Shown: positions 16,367-25,196, counted from the first letter of the stretch. The stretch is DNA of 27,323 bases from JAQICB01 sp046482735 (GCA_046482735.1 JAWOEL010000137.1:1-27323), one strand, 5' to 3'. Program-made: numbers and translations. The notes: generated from the letters alone by a model not told the origin.

Positions 16367-18580
16367 ATGAAACAATTAACAGTATGTATGTTTTGCCTAT
16401 GTATGTGTGTAAACTATGGATTCACACAACAAAACGGCGATTATCGTTCAAACCAACGTATTTCAAAAAACTGGAAAGATGCCGGAAATTGGGACATCTT
16501 TACCAATGGGCAATGGCAAAACGCCGACTCACCACCATGTAAAGACAGTATACCTGCGTGTATAACAATATCAAAACATGATTCTATTGTTATGGACACA
16601 AACAACTACAAGCTTTCAAAATTAATAATTGAAGACTCCGCACATCTCACTTTTCCATACGGAGATGTTATCTGTGAAGATTCGATTTTAATATATGGCA
16701 CAATATACAACAACGAAACTAAGGGCACAAAAGAATGTGCAAAATCACTTTATATTAACGGTGGCGTTATGTATCACAATGCCGGTGAGACTTTTGAAAT
16801 AGAAGAACATGTATATATTACAAATAACGGGACAATTACAGGCACAGCATCAGCAAAAATAAATGCCCCAAAAATTCTTCTCAAAGGCAGTCATTTTCCA
16901 CGAATAGATTCAACTAATAATGCAGTTGCATATAACTGTGACACCCTTCTCGTTTTAGAAGACTCTGTGACTAATAATATTGAAATTGCCGAAATTAGCT
17001 GCTCCCAATTTGAGACGTATGGAAATGTAAACTTTTCCGGAAAAGTTGGCACCAAAACAATTACCAATTTCACCATACACGAAAGCGGGCATTTCATAAA
17101 TTCAAACGGAGAGTCATTCGATATTTTCGGAGATATCATAATACACGGAGAGTTCGAAAGTGGTACCGGAACCTATTATTTAGAAGGTACCGATAAAAGT
17201 ATTATTGGAAATGCAGAGTTTTCTCAAATTAATGTAACCGGATCTTACACGAACTATTGCAAACAAGAACAACCGTTCACGGTTAAAGATTTATTTTCTG
17301 GAAATGGCACTATCTATCAAACAGACAACAGTTATATTATTACAAAATGCTCAATTGAACCAATAATAATTTCAAAAGAAACAAGCTTTATTGAATATAC
17401 CGGAAATAAATTCACATCTGACTTCATACTCAAAAATGATGTGTACAACTTAGTATTAAAAAACCATAAATGTACCTATGTATTAGAAAATGATATTACT
17501 ATCAAATCGAGCTTTCGGCTACCTGATGACAGTGTGTTTATAGACTTAAACGGACACACACTCACTTTTAGTGATTGGAGCAATACAGACATTCATTTTC
17601 CATTTTCAAGCAGACATCGCATATGTTTATCCGGCGGATCTGTTATTGCACAAAATGTTGCACCACAAGATACAGTATTTTTTCCCATAGCACATAACAG
17701 AGACAGCACAAATCTGGCACGCATTGAAATATGCAACACCTCTTCTGAAACACATGATTTTCAAGTAGACAGTCTCTCGCATTATGCAAGCAAAAATGCA
17801 CAACCCCAAGGTAATCGATATGTTTCAGGATTAGTAAACAGCACCTATCATATATCATCAACATGCAAAGATGCGACAATCAAATTATTTTGGCATGCAG
17901 AAAATGAATTGCCACTATTTGAAAATAATGCATGCAATATACATCATTATAACGGTACCCAATGGGAAGCTTTGCATGAAAGCACAATAGCACACGACGA
18001 AACAGACAACATCTACTCACTGAAAGCAACAACACAGAGCTTCTCACCTTTTATGATTCAAAGCGACAACATATTACTCAACATCAACCTCACAGATTTT
18101 GAGATAACACAAAATACAGACAACAACACCATCAACTGGTCATGGCATGCCACAAACACATCAGAACTCAGTTCACTCACCTTAGAAAAATCAAACAATG
18201 GAATACATTTTCGTAAAATAAAAGAATTCCACTCCACAGATAAAAAAGAATGCACCTATATAGACAATGAAAACAATTACGGTTACTATTATCGACTTGC
18301 ATTCCTCCACTCCGATAACTCAATTACATATTCCAAAATACTCTATGCCCCCACAGAAACCGGTATTAAAATCACACCAATCAACCAACATCTGCATATA
18401 CAATTACCAAAAAAACACCATAACATACATATATATACCGCAACAGGGACTTGTATAGCCAAATACAATAATTCACGCATATTAACAACAAAGCAACTAC
18501 CTGCAGGACTGTACATTATTCAAATACTCAACCAAAATCGCATAATACACCAAGAAAAAACACACATATATTACCATTAA
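16367..18580 (+). CDS. Large secreted surface protein with type IX secretion sorting domain
   Basis: 737 residues. Residues 1-21 are a signal peptide ending near GFTQ. The mature part opens with a Trp/Gly pattern (KNWKDAGNWDIFTNGQWQN) often seen at the start of Bacteroidota surface proteins. Then come several hundred residues of short beta-strand repeats rich in Asn, Thr, Ser and Ile (for example YLEGTDKSIIGNAEFSQINV), suggestive of a beta-helix. About residues 565-655 look fibronectin-like (NLTDFEITQ...NTINWSWHAT). The last 75 or so residues match a type A sorting domain (LHIQLPKKHHNIHIYTATG, then LPAGLYIIQIL), the signal for type IX export and surface attachment. No catalytic motif was recognised, so adhesion or matrix function is a guess. 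Confidence 0.82.
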   Translation: MKQLTVCMFCLCMCVNYGFTQQNGDYRSNQRISKNWKDAGNWDIFTNGQWQNADSPPCKDSIPACITISKHDSIVMDTNNYKLSKLIIEDSAHLTFPYGDVICEDSILIYGTIYNNETKGTKECAKSLYINGGVMYHNAGETFEIEEHVYITNNGTITGTASAKINAPKILLKGSHFPRIDSTNNAVAYNCDTLLVLEDSVTNNIEIAEISCSQFETYGNVNFSGKVGTKTITNFTIHESGHFINSNGESFDIFGDIIIHGEFESGTGTYYLEGTDKSIIGNAEFSQINVTGSYTNYCKQEQPFTVKDLFSGNGTIYQTDNSYIITKCSIEPIIISKETSFIEYTGNKFTSDFILKNDVYNLVLKNHKCTYVLENDITIKSSFRLPDDSVFIDLNGHTLTFSDWSNTDIHFPFSSRHRICLSGGSVIAQNVAPQDTVFFPIAHNRDSTNLARIEICNTSSETHDFQVDSLSHYASKNAQPQGNRYVSGLVNSTYHISSTCKDATIKLFWHAENELPLFENNACNIHHYNGTQWEALHESTIAHDETDNIYSLKATTQSFSPFMIQSDNILLNINLTDFEITQNTDNNTINWSWHATNTSELSSLTLEKSNNGIHFRKIKEFHSTDKKECTYIDNENNYGYYYRLAFLHSDNSITYSKILYAPTETGIKITPINQHLHIQLPKKHHNIHIYTATGTCIAKYNNSRILTTKQLPAGLYIIQILNQNRIIHQEKTHIYYH

Positions 18581-18627
18581 GAAATATTTATTTGTCTGAA
18601 ATAGAGAAAAAAACAAGATAAAACAAG

Positions 18628-18669
18628 AAATACTTACGGTTTTATTATTAATAAAAAAGTATTTTTTTT
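18628..18669 (+). terminator. Probable terminator after the type IX cargo gene
   Basis: AAATACTT (18628-18635) pairs with AAGTATTT (18657-18664) over a 21-base AT-rich loop, and a run of T follows. The stem is AT-only apart from one pair and the loop is long, so it is moderately convincing. It lies 48 bases past the stop codon. Confidence 0.4.
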
Positions 18670-18691
18670 AATTTAGCCGTTCAAAAAATAA

Positions 18692-18708
18692 ACATTATAA
18701 TATAATGT
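18692..18708. promoter_or_regulatory. Perfect palindrome upstream of nifJ, candidate operator
   Basis: ACATTAT-AAT-ATAATGT is a perfect 7+3+7 inverted repeat ending 31 bases before the nifJ ATG. Its size and place suit a dimeric regulator site. It does not fit the published Rex or PerR box spacing that I know. It is nearly all A/T, so chance is a real alternative. No exact TAnnTTTG was found in front of nifJ. Confidence 0.35.
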
Positions 18709-18739
18709 ATATATCTATTTATTAAATGAAGTATTTATT

Positions 18740-21700
18740 ATGACAGACAAAAGGAAATTTATTACATGCGATGGTAATTTTGCTGCGGCTCACGTATCAT
18801 ATGCATTTACTGAAACTGCGGGTATTTATCCTATTACCCCATCATCTGATATGGCAGAACATACAGACGCATTTGCAGCAAACGGTAGAAAAAACATTTT
18901 TGGAGATACAGTAGAAGTAGTTGAAATGCAATCAGAAGCAGGTGCAGCCGGAAGTGTACACGGATCACTACAAGCAGGAGCTTTAACAACTACATACACA
19001 GCATCACAAGGACTATTATTAATGCTTCCCAACATGTATAAAATATCCGGAGAATTATTACCGGGCGTTTTTCATGTAAGTGCACGTTCACTTGCAGCAC
19101 AAGCATTATCAATATTTGGTGACCATCAAGACGTGTATTCTGCACGAATGACCGGTTTTTCTATGCTATGCTCAGGCAGTGTACAAGAAGTAATGGACTT
19201 GGGAGCTGTTGCTCACCTAGCTAGTATAAAAGGTAGCTTACCAACATTACACTTTTTTGACGGATTCCGTACCTCTCACGAAATTCAAAAAATTCAGGCA
19301 TGGGAATATGATGATTTAGCAGAAATGGTAGATTACGATGCTCTTGCTAAATTCCGTCACAAAGCATTAAATCCGGAAAGTCCTGTAACTCGTGGTACAG
19401 CACAAAATCCTGACATTTATTTCCAAACACGTGAAGCTGCAAATACATACTACGCAGCAATTCCTCAAATAGTTGAAGAATACATGCAGGAAGTAAATAA
19501 ACGAACCGGCAGAAATTATCAACTATTCAATTATTTTGGAGCTGAAGATGCTGAGCATGTAGTTATCGCAATGGGTTCTGTAAGTGAAACTATTCGTGAA
19601 ACTATTGAATACATGAACAAACAAGGAAAAAAAGTTGGTTTCCTTCAAATTCACTTATATCGTCCGTTCTCTGTAGAACACTTCTTACAAGCTCTTCCAC
19701 AAACAGTTAAAAAAATAGCTGTTCTTGACAGAACAAAAGAACCCGGAGCTACTGGCGAACCATTATATTTGGATATTTGCAATGCATTTTGCGGAAAAGA
19801 AAATCCTCCGATTATTATAGGTGGTCGATACGGATTATCATCAAAAGACACAACACCTCGTCAGATTGTTTCGGTATTTACCAATTTAGAACAACCGGAA
19901 CCAAAAAACGGATTTACAATTGGTATTGTAGATGACGTAACCTTTACTTCTTTATTAGAAAATAATGACACAATAAATACCGTACCGGAAGGAACTGTTG
20001 AATGTAAATTTTACGGATTAGGTTCAGACGGAACTGTTGGTGCAAATAAAAACTCAATAAAAATTATTGGTGACAACAGTGATTTATACGCACAAGGATA
20101 CTTCGCATATGATTCGAAAAAATCCGGTGGTATTACAATTTCTCACCTCCGATTCGGAAAAAAACCAATTACATCTACGTACTTAGTAAGTAACCCTAGC
20201 TTTGTATCCTGCTCAGAACCCTCATACCTAGACAAATACGATATGTTGCGAGGTATTCAAAAGGGAGGTACATTTTTATTGAATTCACTGTGGGATGTTG
20301 CAGATATAGAAAGCAAACTTCCCAACAAAATAAAAAAACAACTCGCAGACAATGACGTTAAGTTTTTTATACTAAATGCGACCAAAGTTGCTGAAGAGAT
20401 TGGATTAGGTAATCGTACAAACACAATTCTACAATCAGCATTCTTTAAACTTGCAAATGTAATACCGTATGACCAAGCAGTTGATTTCATGAAAACTGCT
20501 ATTAAGAAAACATATGGCAATAAAGGTGATGACATTGTAAACATGAACTGGCAAGCAGTAGATAAAGGTGTTGAAAGTTTACAAGAAGTTCAGGTAAAAC
20601 CGGAATGGAAAGACTTACCGGCTGAAGATAATTTTCAAATATATCAAGGAATTACAGACAAAACAGATCCTGAATTAGCCGAATTTGTTAAAAACATCGC
20701 TGGTGTTATGAATCAACAAGAAGGTGATTCACTCCCGGTAAGTGCTTTTACTAAATATCCTGACGGAACATTCCCGAATGGAACAACAGCATTTGAAAAA
20801 CGTGGCATTGCAGTAAATGTACCCCAATGGGAATCAGAAAATTGTATTCAATGTAATCAATGTGCATATGTATGTCCTCACGCAGTAATTCGTCCTTTCT
20901 TATTAGATGAAAAAGAAATGGCAGAAGCTCCTGAAGATTTAGAAACATTAAAACCTATCGGAAAAGGCTTTGACGGATTACGATACAAAATTCAAATATC
21001 ACCATTAGATTGTACCGGCTGTGGTAGTTGTGCAAATATCTGCCCTGGCAAAAAGGGTGAAAAGGCACTTATTATGAAACCATTAGAAAGTCAGTTACCA
21101 CAAGAAAAAGATAACTGGAATTACATTCTTAATAATGTTACCTACAAAGATACTATAGCACCAACAAGTACAGTAAAAGGTTCTCAATTTAAACAACCAT
21201 TATTTGAATTCTCCGGTGCGTGTGCTGGTTGTGGTGAAACTCCGTATGTAAAATTAATTACACAATTATATGGAGACAGGATGACTGTTGCAAATGCTAC
21301 TGGTTGTTCTTCTATCTACGGTGGATCTGCTCCTGCTACACCATATATCGTAAACGACGAAGGAAAAGGTGTTGCATGGGCTAACTCATTATTCGAAGAT
21401 AATGCTGAATTTGGTTTTGGTATGGCAACTGCAATGAATAAATTGCGCAATAGAATTTCGAATAAAATGACAGATAATATGTCTTCTTTATCTCCGGAAT
21501 TACAAGAAGCGTGCAAAGCATGGATTGAAGGTAAAGACGATGCAGAAGAATCTGCTACTGCTACCGACGCTCTCATACCACTTCTTGAAAAAGATTCATC
21601 TCAAATATCAAAAGATATTTTAGCTCTTAAACAATATCTCACAAAAAAATCTAACTGGATTATTGGTGGCGACGGTTGGGCTTATGATATTGGTTTTGGA

Positions 21701-22321
21701 GGTTTAGACCATGTTCTTGCCTCTGGCGAAGATATTAATGTTTTAGTATTAGATACTGAAGTTTATTCAAATACCGGAGGGCAATCATCAAAATCATCAC
21801 CAACAGCATCTGTTGCAAAATTTGCCACTGCCGGAAAACAGGTTCGTAAAAAAGACTTGGGACGTATGGCCATGACTTATGGATATGTATATGTTGCTCA
21901 AGTTTCTATGGGTGCTAATCAGGCTCAATTACTCAAAGCAATTCGCGAAGCTGAAGCATATCCGGGACCATCATTAATTATTGCATACTCACCTTGTATT
22001 GCTCATGGTATTAAAGGCGGTTTAACCAAATCTCAGACTGAGGAAAAAACAGCTGTTACTTGTGGTTACTGGCACTTATACCGTTTTGACCCTCGTCTTG
22101 AAGATGATGGCAAAAATCCATTCCAATTAGATTCAAAAGAACCTGATTTTAACGAATACTTAAATTATCTTAAAAATGAGGTTCGTTATACATCTTTATC
22201 GAAAACATTCCCTGATGCTGCCGAAGCATTATTTGAAAATTCACTTAAAGATGCGAAATGGAGATACAAGCAATACAAAATGCTTGCAAACATGGATTAT
22301 TCTGAATCAGAAGAAAAATAA
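18740..22321 (+). CDS. nifJ: Pyruvate:ferredoxin (flavodoxin) oxidoreductase, single-chain
   Basis: 1193 residues, full length for the fused homodimeric enzyme. Domain order is standard: pyrimidine-binding domain with YPITPSSDMAEH and EVVEMQSEAGAAGSVHG near the N terminus; transketolase-C-like domain with KVGFLQIHLYRPFS; gamma domain with FYGLGSDGTVGANK; two 4Fe-4S motifs, CIQCNQCAYVC (about 702-712) and CTGCGSCANIC (about 758-768) followed by CPGKKGEKAL; then the TPP domain with CAGCGETPY, ATGCSSIYGG, GGDGWAYDIGFGG (about 976) and DTEVYSNTGGQ. All cluster cysteines are present. It oxidises pyruvate and CoA to acetyl-CoA and CO2 with reduction of ferredoxin, which points to anaerobic life. 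It is monocistronic, ending at a strong terminator. Confidence 0.98.
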   Translation: MTDKRKFITCDGNFAAAHVSYAFTETAGIYPITPSSDMAEHTDAFAANGRKNIFGDTVEVVEMQSEAGAAGSVHGSLQAGALTTTYTASQGLLLMLPNMYKISGELLPGVFHVSARSLAAQALSIFGDHQDVYSARMTGFSMLCSGSVQEVMDLGAVAHLASIKGSLPTLHFFDGFRTSHEIQKIQAWEYDDLAEMVDYDALAKFRHKALNPESPVTRGTAQNPDIYFQTREAANTYYAAIPQIVEEYMQEVNKRTGRNYQLFNYFGAEDAEHVVIAMGSVSETIRETIEYMNKQGKKVGFLQIHLYRPFSVEHFLQALPQTVKKIAVLDRTKEPGATGEPLYLDICNAFCGKENPPIIIGGRYGLSSKDTTPRQIVSVFTNLEQPEPKNGFTIGIVDDVTFTSLLENNDTINTVPEGTVECKFYGLGSDGTVGANKNSIKIIGDNSDLYAQGYFAYDSKKSGGITISHLRFGKKPITSTYLVSNPSFVSCSEPSYLDKYDMLRGIQKGGTFLLNSLWDVADIESKLPNKIKKQLADNDVKFFILNATKVAEEIGLGNRTNTILQSAFFKLANVIPYDQAVDFMKTAIKKTYGNKGDDIVNMNWQAVDKGVESLQEVQVKPEWKDLPAEDNFQIYQGITDKTDPELAEFVKNIAGVMNQQEGDSLPVSAFTKYPDGTFPNGTTAFEKRGIAVNVPQWESENCIQCNQCAYVCPHAVIRPFLLDEKEMAEAPEDLETLKPIGKGFDGLRYKIQISPLDCTGCGSCANICPGKKGEKALIMKPLESQLPQEKDNWNYILNNVTYKDTIAPTSTVKGSQFKQPLFEFSGACAGCGETPYVKLITQLYGDRMTVANATGCSSIYGGSAPATPYIVNDEGKGVAWANSLFEDNAEFGFGMATAMNKLRNRISNKMTDNMSSLSPELQEACKAWIEGKDDAEESATATDALIPLLEKDSSQISKDILALKQYLTKKSNWIIGGDGWAYDIGFGGLDHVLASGEDINVLVLDTEVYSNTGGQSSKSSPTASVAKFATAGKQVRKKDLGRMAMTYGYVYVAQVSMGANQAQLLKAIREAEAYPGPSLIIAYSPCIAHGIKGGLTKSQTEEKTAVTCGYWHLYRFDPRLEDDGKNPFQLDSKEPDFNEYLNYLKNEVRYTSLSKTFPDAAEALFENSLKDAKWRYKQYKMLANMDYSESEEK

Positions 22322-22346
22322 TATATATTTTTCATTCAAAAATTAC

Positions 22347-22385
22347 AAAAAAAGAGGTTGTTACATAAAACAACCTCTTTTTTTT
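22347..22385 (+). terminator. Strong intrinsic terminator of nifJ
   Basis: GAGGTTGTT and AACAACCTC form a perfect stem with a 6-base loop, extended by an A-run on the left and eight T on the right. It begins about 25 bases after the nifJ stop codon. Confidence 0.92.
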
Positions 22386-22394
22386 GATATATAA

Positions 22395-22583
22395 ACAACT
22401 TAAAACCAGTATAGTATGAGTAAAAATACATAATTATTACATTTTTTTACTCAGAGAGTGCAACCTTTTACACACAAGACAACTCATAGTATAAGAAAAG
22501 TGAAAATGTAAAACATTTTCTTACTTTAAATCTCACCTCCACACAAAAGCTATGTTTAAATTCTCTAAACATAGCTTTTTTAT
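22395..22583 (+). ncRNA. Candidate noncoding RNA between nifJ and yebC, ending in its own terminator
   Basis: About 160 gene-free bases lie between the nifJ terminator and a second strong terminator (22545-22583), so some transcript other than nifJ should end there. The stretch has several pairings: GAGTAAAAA (22418-22426) with TTTTTACTC (22444-22452); GAAAATGT (22502-22509) with ACATTTTC (22513-22520); and TATGAGT (22415-22421) with ACTCATA (22482-22488), which competes with the first. A near-consensus -7 element TACATTTT is at 22438-22445, and a transcript from it would be about 130 bases. No known RNA family was recognised. It may be a small RNA, a riboregulator, or only a leader remnant. 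Confidence 0.35.
22545..22583 (+). terminator. Second intrinsic terminator, upstream of yebC
   Basis: AAAAGCTATGTTTA (22545-22558) pairs perfectly with TAAACATAGCTTTT (22566-22579) across a 7-base loop and is followed by T residues on the plus strand. The minus strand has no T-run after the hairpin, so it acts on plus transcripts. No ORF precedes it after the nifJ terminator. Confidence 0.85.
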
Positions 22584-22591
22584 TATATTTG
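22584..22591 (+). promoter_or_regulatory. Promoter -7 element of yebC-purU
   Basis: TATATTTG matches TAnnTTTG exactly, directly after the second terminator and 25 bases before the yebC ATG. The leader would be under 20 bases. The -33 site would fall inside the terminator stem and shows no TTG. Confidence 0.5.
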
Positions 22592-22616
22592 TAAATCAAA
22601 CAAAAAAAATTGAACA

Positions 22617-23369
22617 ATGTCAGGACATAATAAATGGTCAAAAATTAAACGAAAAAAAGGAGCGACAGACTCAAAACGAAGTCAACTTTTTTCCCGATTA
22701 TCAAAAGAAATAACTATTGCGGTCAAACAAGGTGGCGGCAGCGATCCTGATATGAACTCAAGACTGCGTCTTGCAGTTCAAAATGCAAAGGGTGCAAATA
22801 TGCCCAAAGATGTAATAGAACGAGCTATTTCAAAAGGGGAAAAAGACGAATCAAATTACGAATTATATACTTTTGAAGGTTACGCCCCCTGTGGTGTTGC
22901 TGTATTTGTTGAATGCCTTAGCGACAACAACAACCGCACGGTGAGTGCTGTACGCTCTATTTTTACAAAACATAATGGTAGTCTCGGCACAAATGGTTCT
23001 TTATCGTTTATTTTTAACAGAAAAGGCGTTTTTGAACTAAACAGAGAAAACATTTCTATGAATATAGAAGATGTAGAACTCGAATTAATTGATGCCGGAA
23101 CAGAAGAATTTGAATATGACGATACCACAATTACCATTACCTGTGCAATGGAAGATTTTGGTAATATTCAAAAAAAATTAGATGAACTATCAATCGAAGC
23201 AAGTAATGCTGAATTAAAACGAATACCCGAAACAACAACCGAATTATCGGTTGATGATGCAAAAAAAGTATTGAAATTAATTGATGCATTCGACGATTGT
23301 GAAGATGTAAGTGTTGTATATCACAACCTTGAAATGACAGATGAGTTGGAAGAAGCTTTAAATGAATAA
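22617..23369 (+). CDS. yebC: YebC/PmpR (TACO1) family protein
   Basis: 250 residues, family length. The N terminus MSGHNKWSKIKRKKGATDSKRS is the diagnostic start of the family, followed by FSRLSKEITIAVKQGGGSDPDMNSRLR and NMPKDVIERAISKG. The middle has GVAVFVECLSDNNNRT and SIFTKHNGSLGTNGSLSFIF, and the acidic C terminus ends in DELEEALNE. Members were first described as DNA-binding regulators (PmpR). Later work ties the family to translation, helping ribosomes through proline-rich stretches. It is read with purU, which starts two bases after the yebC stop. Confidence 0.96.
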   Translation: MSGHNKWSKIKRKKGATDSKRSQLFSRLSKEITIAVKQGGGSDPDMNSRLRLAVQNAKGANMPKDVIERAISKGEKDESNYELYTFEGYAPCGVAVFVECLSDNNNRTVSAVRSIFTKHNGSLGTNGSLSFIFNRKGVFELNRENISMNIEDVELELIDAGTEEFEYDDTTITITCAMEDFGNIQKKLDELSIEASNAELKRIPETTTELSVDDAKKVLKLIDAFDDCEDVSVVYHNLEMTDELEEALNE

Positions 23370-23371
23370 TA

Positions 23372-24238
23372 ATGTTTACACATACTAACTCTGCTATATT
23401 ACTTATTCATTGTGCTGATAAAAAAGGTATTGTGGTCTCTGTTACAGAATTCATCCACAAAAACAATGGAAACATTCTCTATTTGGATCAACATGTAGAT
23501 CATCAAGAAAATGAGTTTTTCATGAGAGTACAATGGGATTTATCTGAATTTACCATTCCTTCTGAAAAAATTGGAGACTACTTTTCTACTCTTGTAGGCG
23601 AAAGATACAATATGAATTTTGATTTACAATTTGTAAACACACCACAACGTATAGCAGTATTTGTATCGCATCTCCCCCATTGTATTTACGACATTATCTC
23701 ACGTATAAGTTCAGGTGAATGGAATGCTGAAATACCTCTTATAATAAGCAATCATGAAAAACTAAAACATGTGGCAGATGAATTTAATATACCTTTTTAT
23801 CATGTTCCTATAACTAAAGAAACAAAAGAAAAACAAGAAGAGTATATGTTATCACTGCTAAGTAAATATTCCATAAATCTTGTTGTTCTTGCAAGATATA
23901 TGCAAATTATCTCAGAAAATTTCATACACTCATTTCCTCATCAAATAATTAATATTCATCATTCATTTTTACCTGCATTTCCCGGTGCTAAACCATATCA
24001 TTCTGCATATGAACGTGGGGTAAAGCTAATTGGAGCAACATCACACTATGTTACCCCTGAATTGGATGGTGGTCCGATTATCGCACAAGGAGTAACAGAC
24101 GTAACTCATAAAGATACAGTGGAAGACATGAAAAGAAAAGGATTCGATTTGGAAAAAATAGTGCTATCAAAAGCTATTTGGTCTCATATTCAACGAAAAA
24201 CACTTGTATACAACAACAAAACTATAGTATTTGAATAA
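23372..24238 (+). CDS. purU: Formyltetrahydrofolate deformylase PurU
   Basis: 288 residues. The N-terminal ACT domain (about 1-80, starting SAILLIHCADKKGIVVSVTEFIHKN) is followed by a formyltransferase-type domain. The catalytic triad of the GART superfamily is present: Asn194 and His196 in INIHHSFLPAF and Asp232 in ELDGGPII. GATSHYVT lies between them. The enzyme hydrolyses 10-formyltetrahydrofolate to formate and tetrahydrofolate, balancing the one-carbon pool and supplying formate for purine synthesis. The ACT domain probably senses methionine and glycine as in the E. coli enzyme. It is cotranscribed with yebC. Confidence 0.95.
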   Translation: MFTHTNSAILLIHCADKKGIVVSVTEFIHKNNGNILYLDQHVDHQENEFFMRVQWDLSEFTIPSEKIGDYFSTLVGERYNMNFDLQFVNTPQRIAVFVSHLPHCIYDIISRISSGEWNAEIPLIISNHEKLKHVADEFNIPFYHVPITKETKEKQEEYMLSLLSKYSINLVVLARYMQIISENFIHSFPHQIINIHHSFLPAFPGAKPYHSAYERGVKLIGATSHYVTPELDGGPIIAQGVTDVTHKDTVEDMKRKGFDLEKIVLSKAIWSHIQRKTLVYNNKTIVFE

Positions 24239-24278
24239 TCTATTTATAAACATAATTTTAACTTAAAACTATATAACT

Positions 24279-25010
24279 ATGAAAAAAGTAATTTCTCTTT
24301 TAATTGTAAGCGTTTCTATAAGTTTCGCATCTCACGCACAGGTATTTATTGGTGGAAATATTTCACTCAACAGTAATGGTGGCAATACCGAATATAACCC
24401 GAATAATGGTTCGAGTACAACTACCGACAATGAAAAATATTTTTCTTTTTCACTAAATCCACAAGCAGGAATTTTCTTATCAGAGAAAGTTGCAGTTGGT
24501 TCCGGAATTAATTTTGGCATAAGCAAAGAAACAGAAAGTGATGATAATTATTTGAAAACCACCTCATTTGGTATTTCACCTTTCCTTCGATACTATATTT
24601 TTGAATATAACAAATTCAGCCTCTTTTCTACCGGAACAATACATTTTAGTACAAGTACGACAAAATATACCGAATCAAACGTAACCACAGATGGTCCTCG
24701 TAGAAATACATTTTCATTATCTGTAACCCCATCTGTATCATATAAACTTTCAGAATCATTTCATGTAGAAGCTGGATTAGATTTTATGAATCTGGGCATT
24801 TCATCTACCGCAACAAAAACAGAAGATGGTGATGGTAACGAAAATATTGTAAGAGATAATAACTTTGATTTTAACGCTAACTCACATACATTATTTACAA
24901 CAGGCAGCCTTACAATTGGTTTAATTTATTTTTTAGAAAGCAAAACGGCAAATAATAACACATCAACAGAAGCTGAGGAAGTTGAAACAGAAACAGAAAC
25001 AGTAGACTAA
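24279..25010 (+). CDS. Outer-membrane beta-barrel protein (porin family type)
   Basis: 243 residues. Signal peptide MKKVISLLIVSVSISFASHA followed by QVFIGGNISLNSNGGN, the usual start of a small Bacteroidota beta-barrel. Alternating hydrophobic strands continue through SFSLNPQAGIFLSEKVAVGSGINFG, SPFLRYYIFEYNKFSLFSTG and LTIGLIYFLE, giving about eight to ten strands with polar loops rich in Ser, Thr and Asp. The last 20 residues are an acidic, repetitive tail (TEAEEVETETETVD), an unusual end for a barrel because the final strand should close the fold, so the tail probably hangs free. It starts 40 bases after purU and may share its transcript. The function is unknown. Confidence 0.82.
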   Translation: MKKVISLLIVSVSISFASHAQVFIGGNISLNSNGGNTEYNPNNGSSTTTDNEKYFSFSLNPQAGIFLSEKVAVGSGINFGISKETESDDNYLKTTSFGISPFLRYYIFEYNKFSLFSTGTIHFSTSTTKYTESNVTTDGPRRNTFSLSVTPSVSYKLSESFHVEAGLDFMNLGISSTATKTEDGDGNENIVRDNNFDFNANSHTLFTTGSLTIGLIYFLESKTANNNTSTEAEEVETETETVD

Positions 25011-25060
25011 AATATATGCATACAAAAAAAGTATTTTTGTGGTAAAAAAATCTCAAATAA

Positions 25061-25091
25061 TTTGGTTTTACAAAAAGTATTCATACTTTTG
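25061..25091 (+). promoter_or_regulatory. Canonical Bacteroidota promoter of the tRNA-Pro locus
   Basis: TTTG at 25061-25064 and TACTTTTG at 25084-25091 are separated by exactly 19 bases, the textbook -33/-7 arrangement. Transcription should start near 25098, about 12 bases before the tRNA-like element and 99 before tRNA-Pro, so both should be on one precursor. Confidence 0.75.
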
Positions 25092-25109
25092 CACTGCTTT
25101 TAAACAATA

Positions 25110-25191
25110 CGGGGTGTAGCACAGCCCGGTTAGGTATTCCGATTAGTATCGGAAGAGTCGCAGTGGCAAACTAACGAATCTGGCTACAAAA
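25110..25191 (+). pseudogene. tRNA-Pro-like degenerate copy / structured RNA element
   Basis: The first 24 bases copy the 5' end of the tRNA-Pro gene 87 bases downstream with one mismatch (CGGGGTGTAGCACAGCCCGG...). Later pieces also align: GTCGCAG and CGAATC. The anticodon region is replaced by a hairpin TTCCGAT-TAGT-ATCGGAA (25137-25154) with no 7-base loop, and there is no CACCCCG acceptor 3' strand, so it cannot be a working tRNA. It can fold otherwise: TGTAGC plus CAG (25115-25124, one bulged A) pairs with CTG plus GCTACA (25180-25188), and GTTAG (25129-25133) pairs with CTAAC (25171-25175). It may be a decaying tandem duplicate or a tRNA-derived RNA. Confidence 0.6.
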
Positions 25192-25196
25192 AGTCT

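Noticed and set aside
16345..16542. ORF of 65 codons overlapping the start of the type IX cargo gene
   Set aside because: Alternative frame of a gene with a clear signal peptide and sorting domain.
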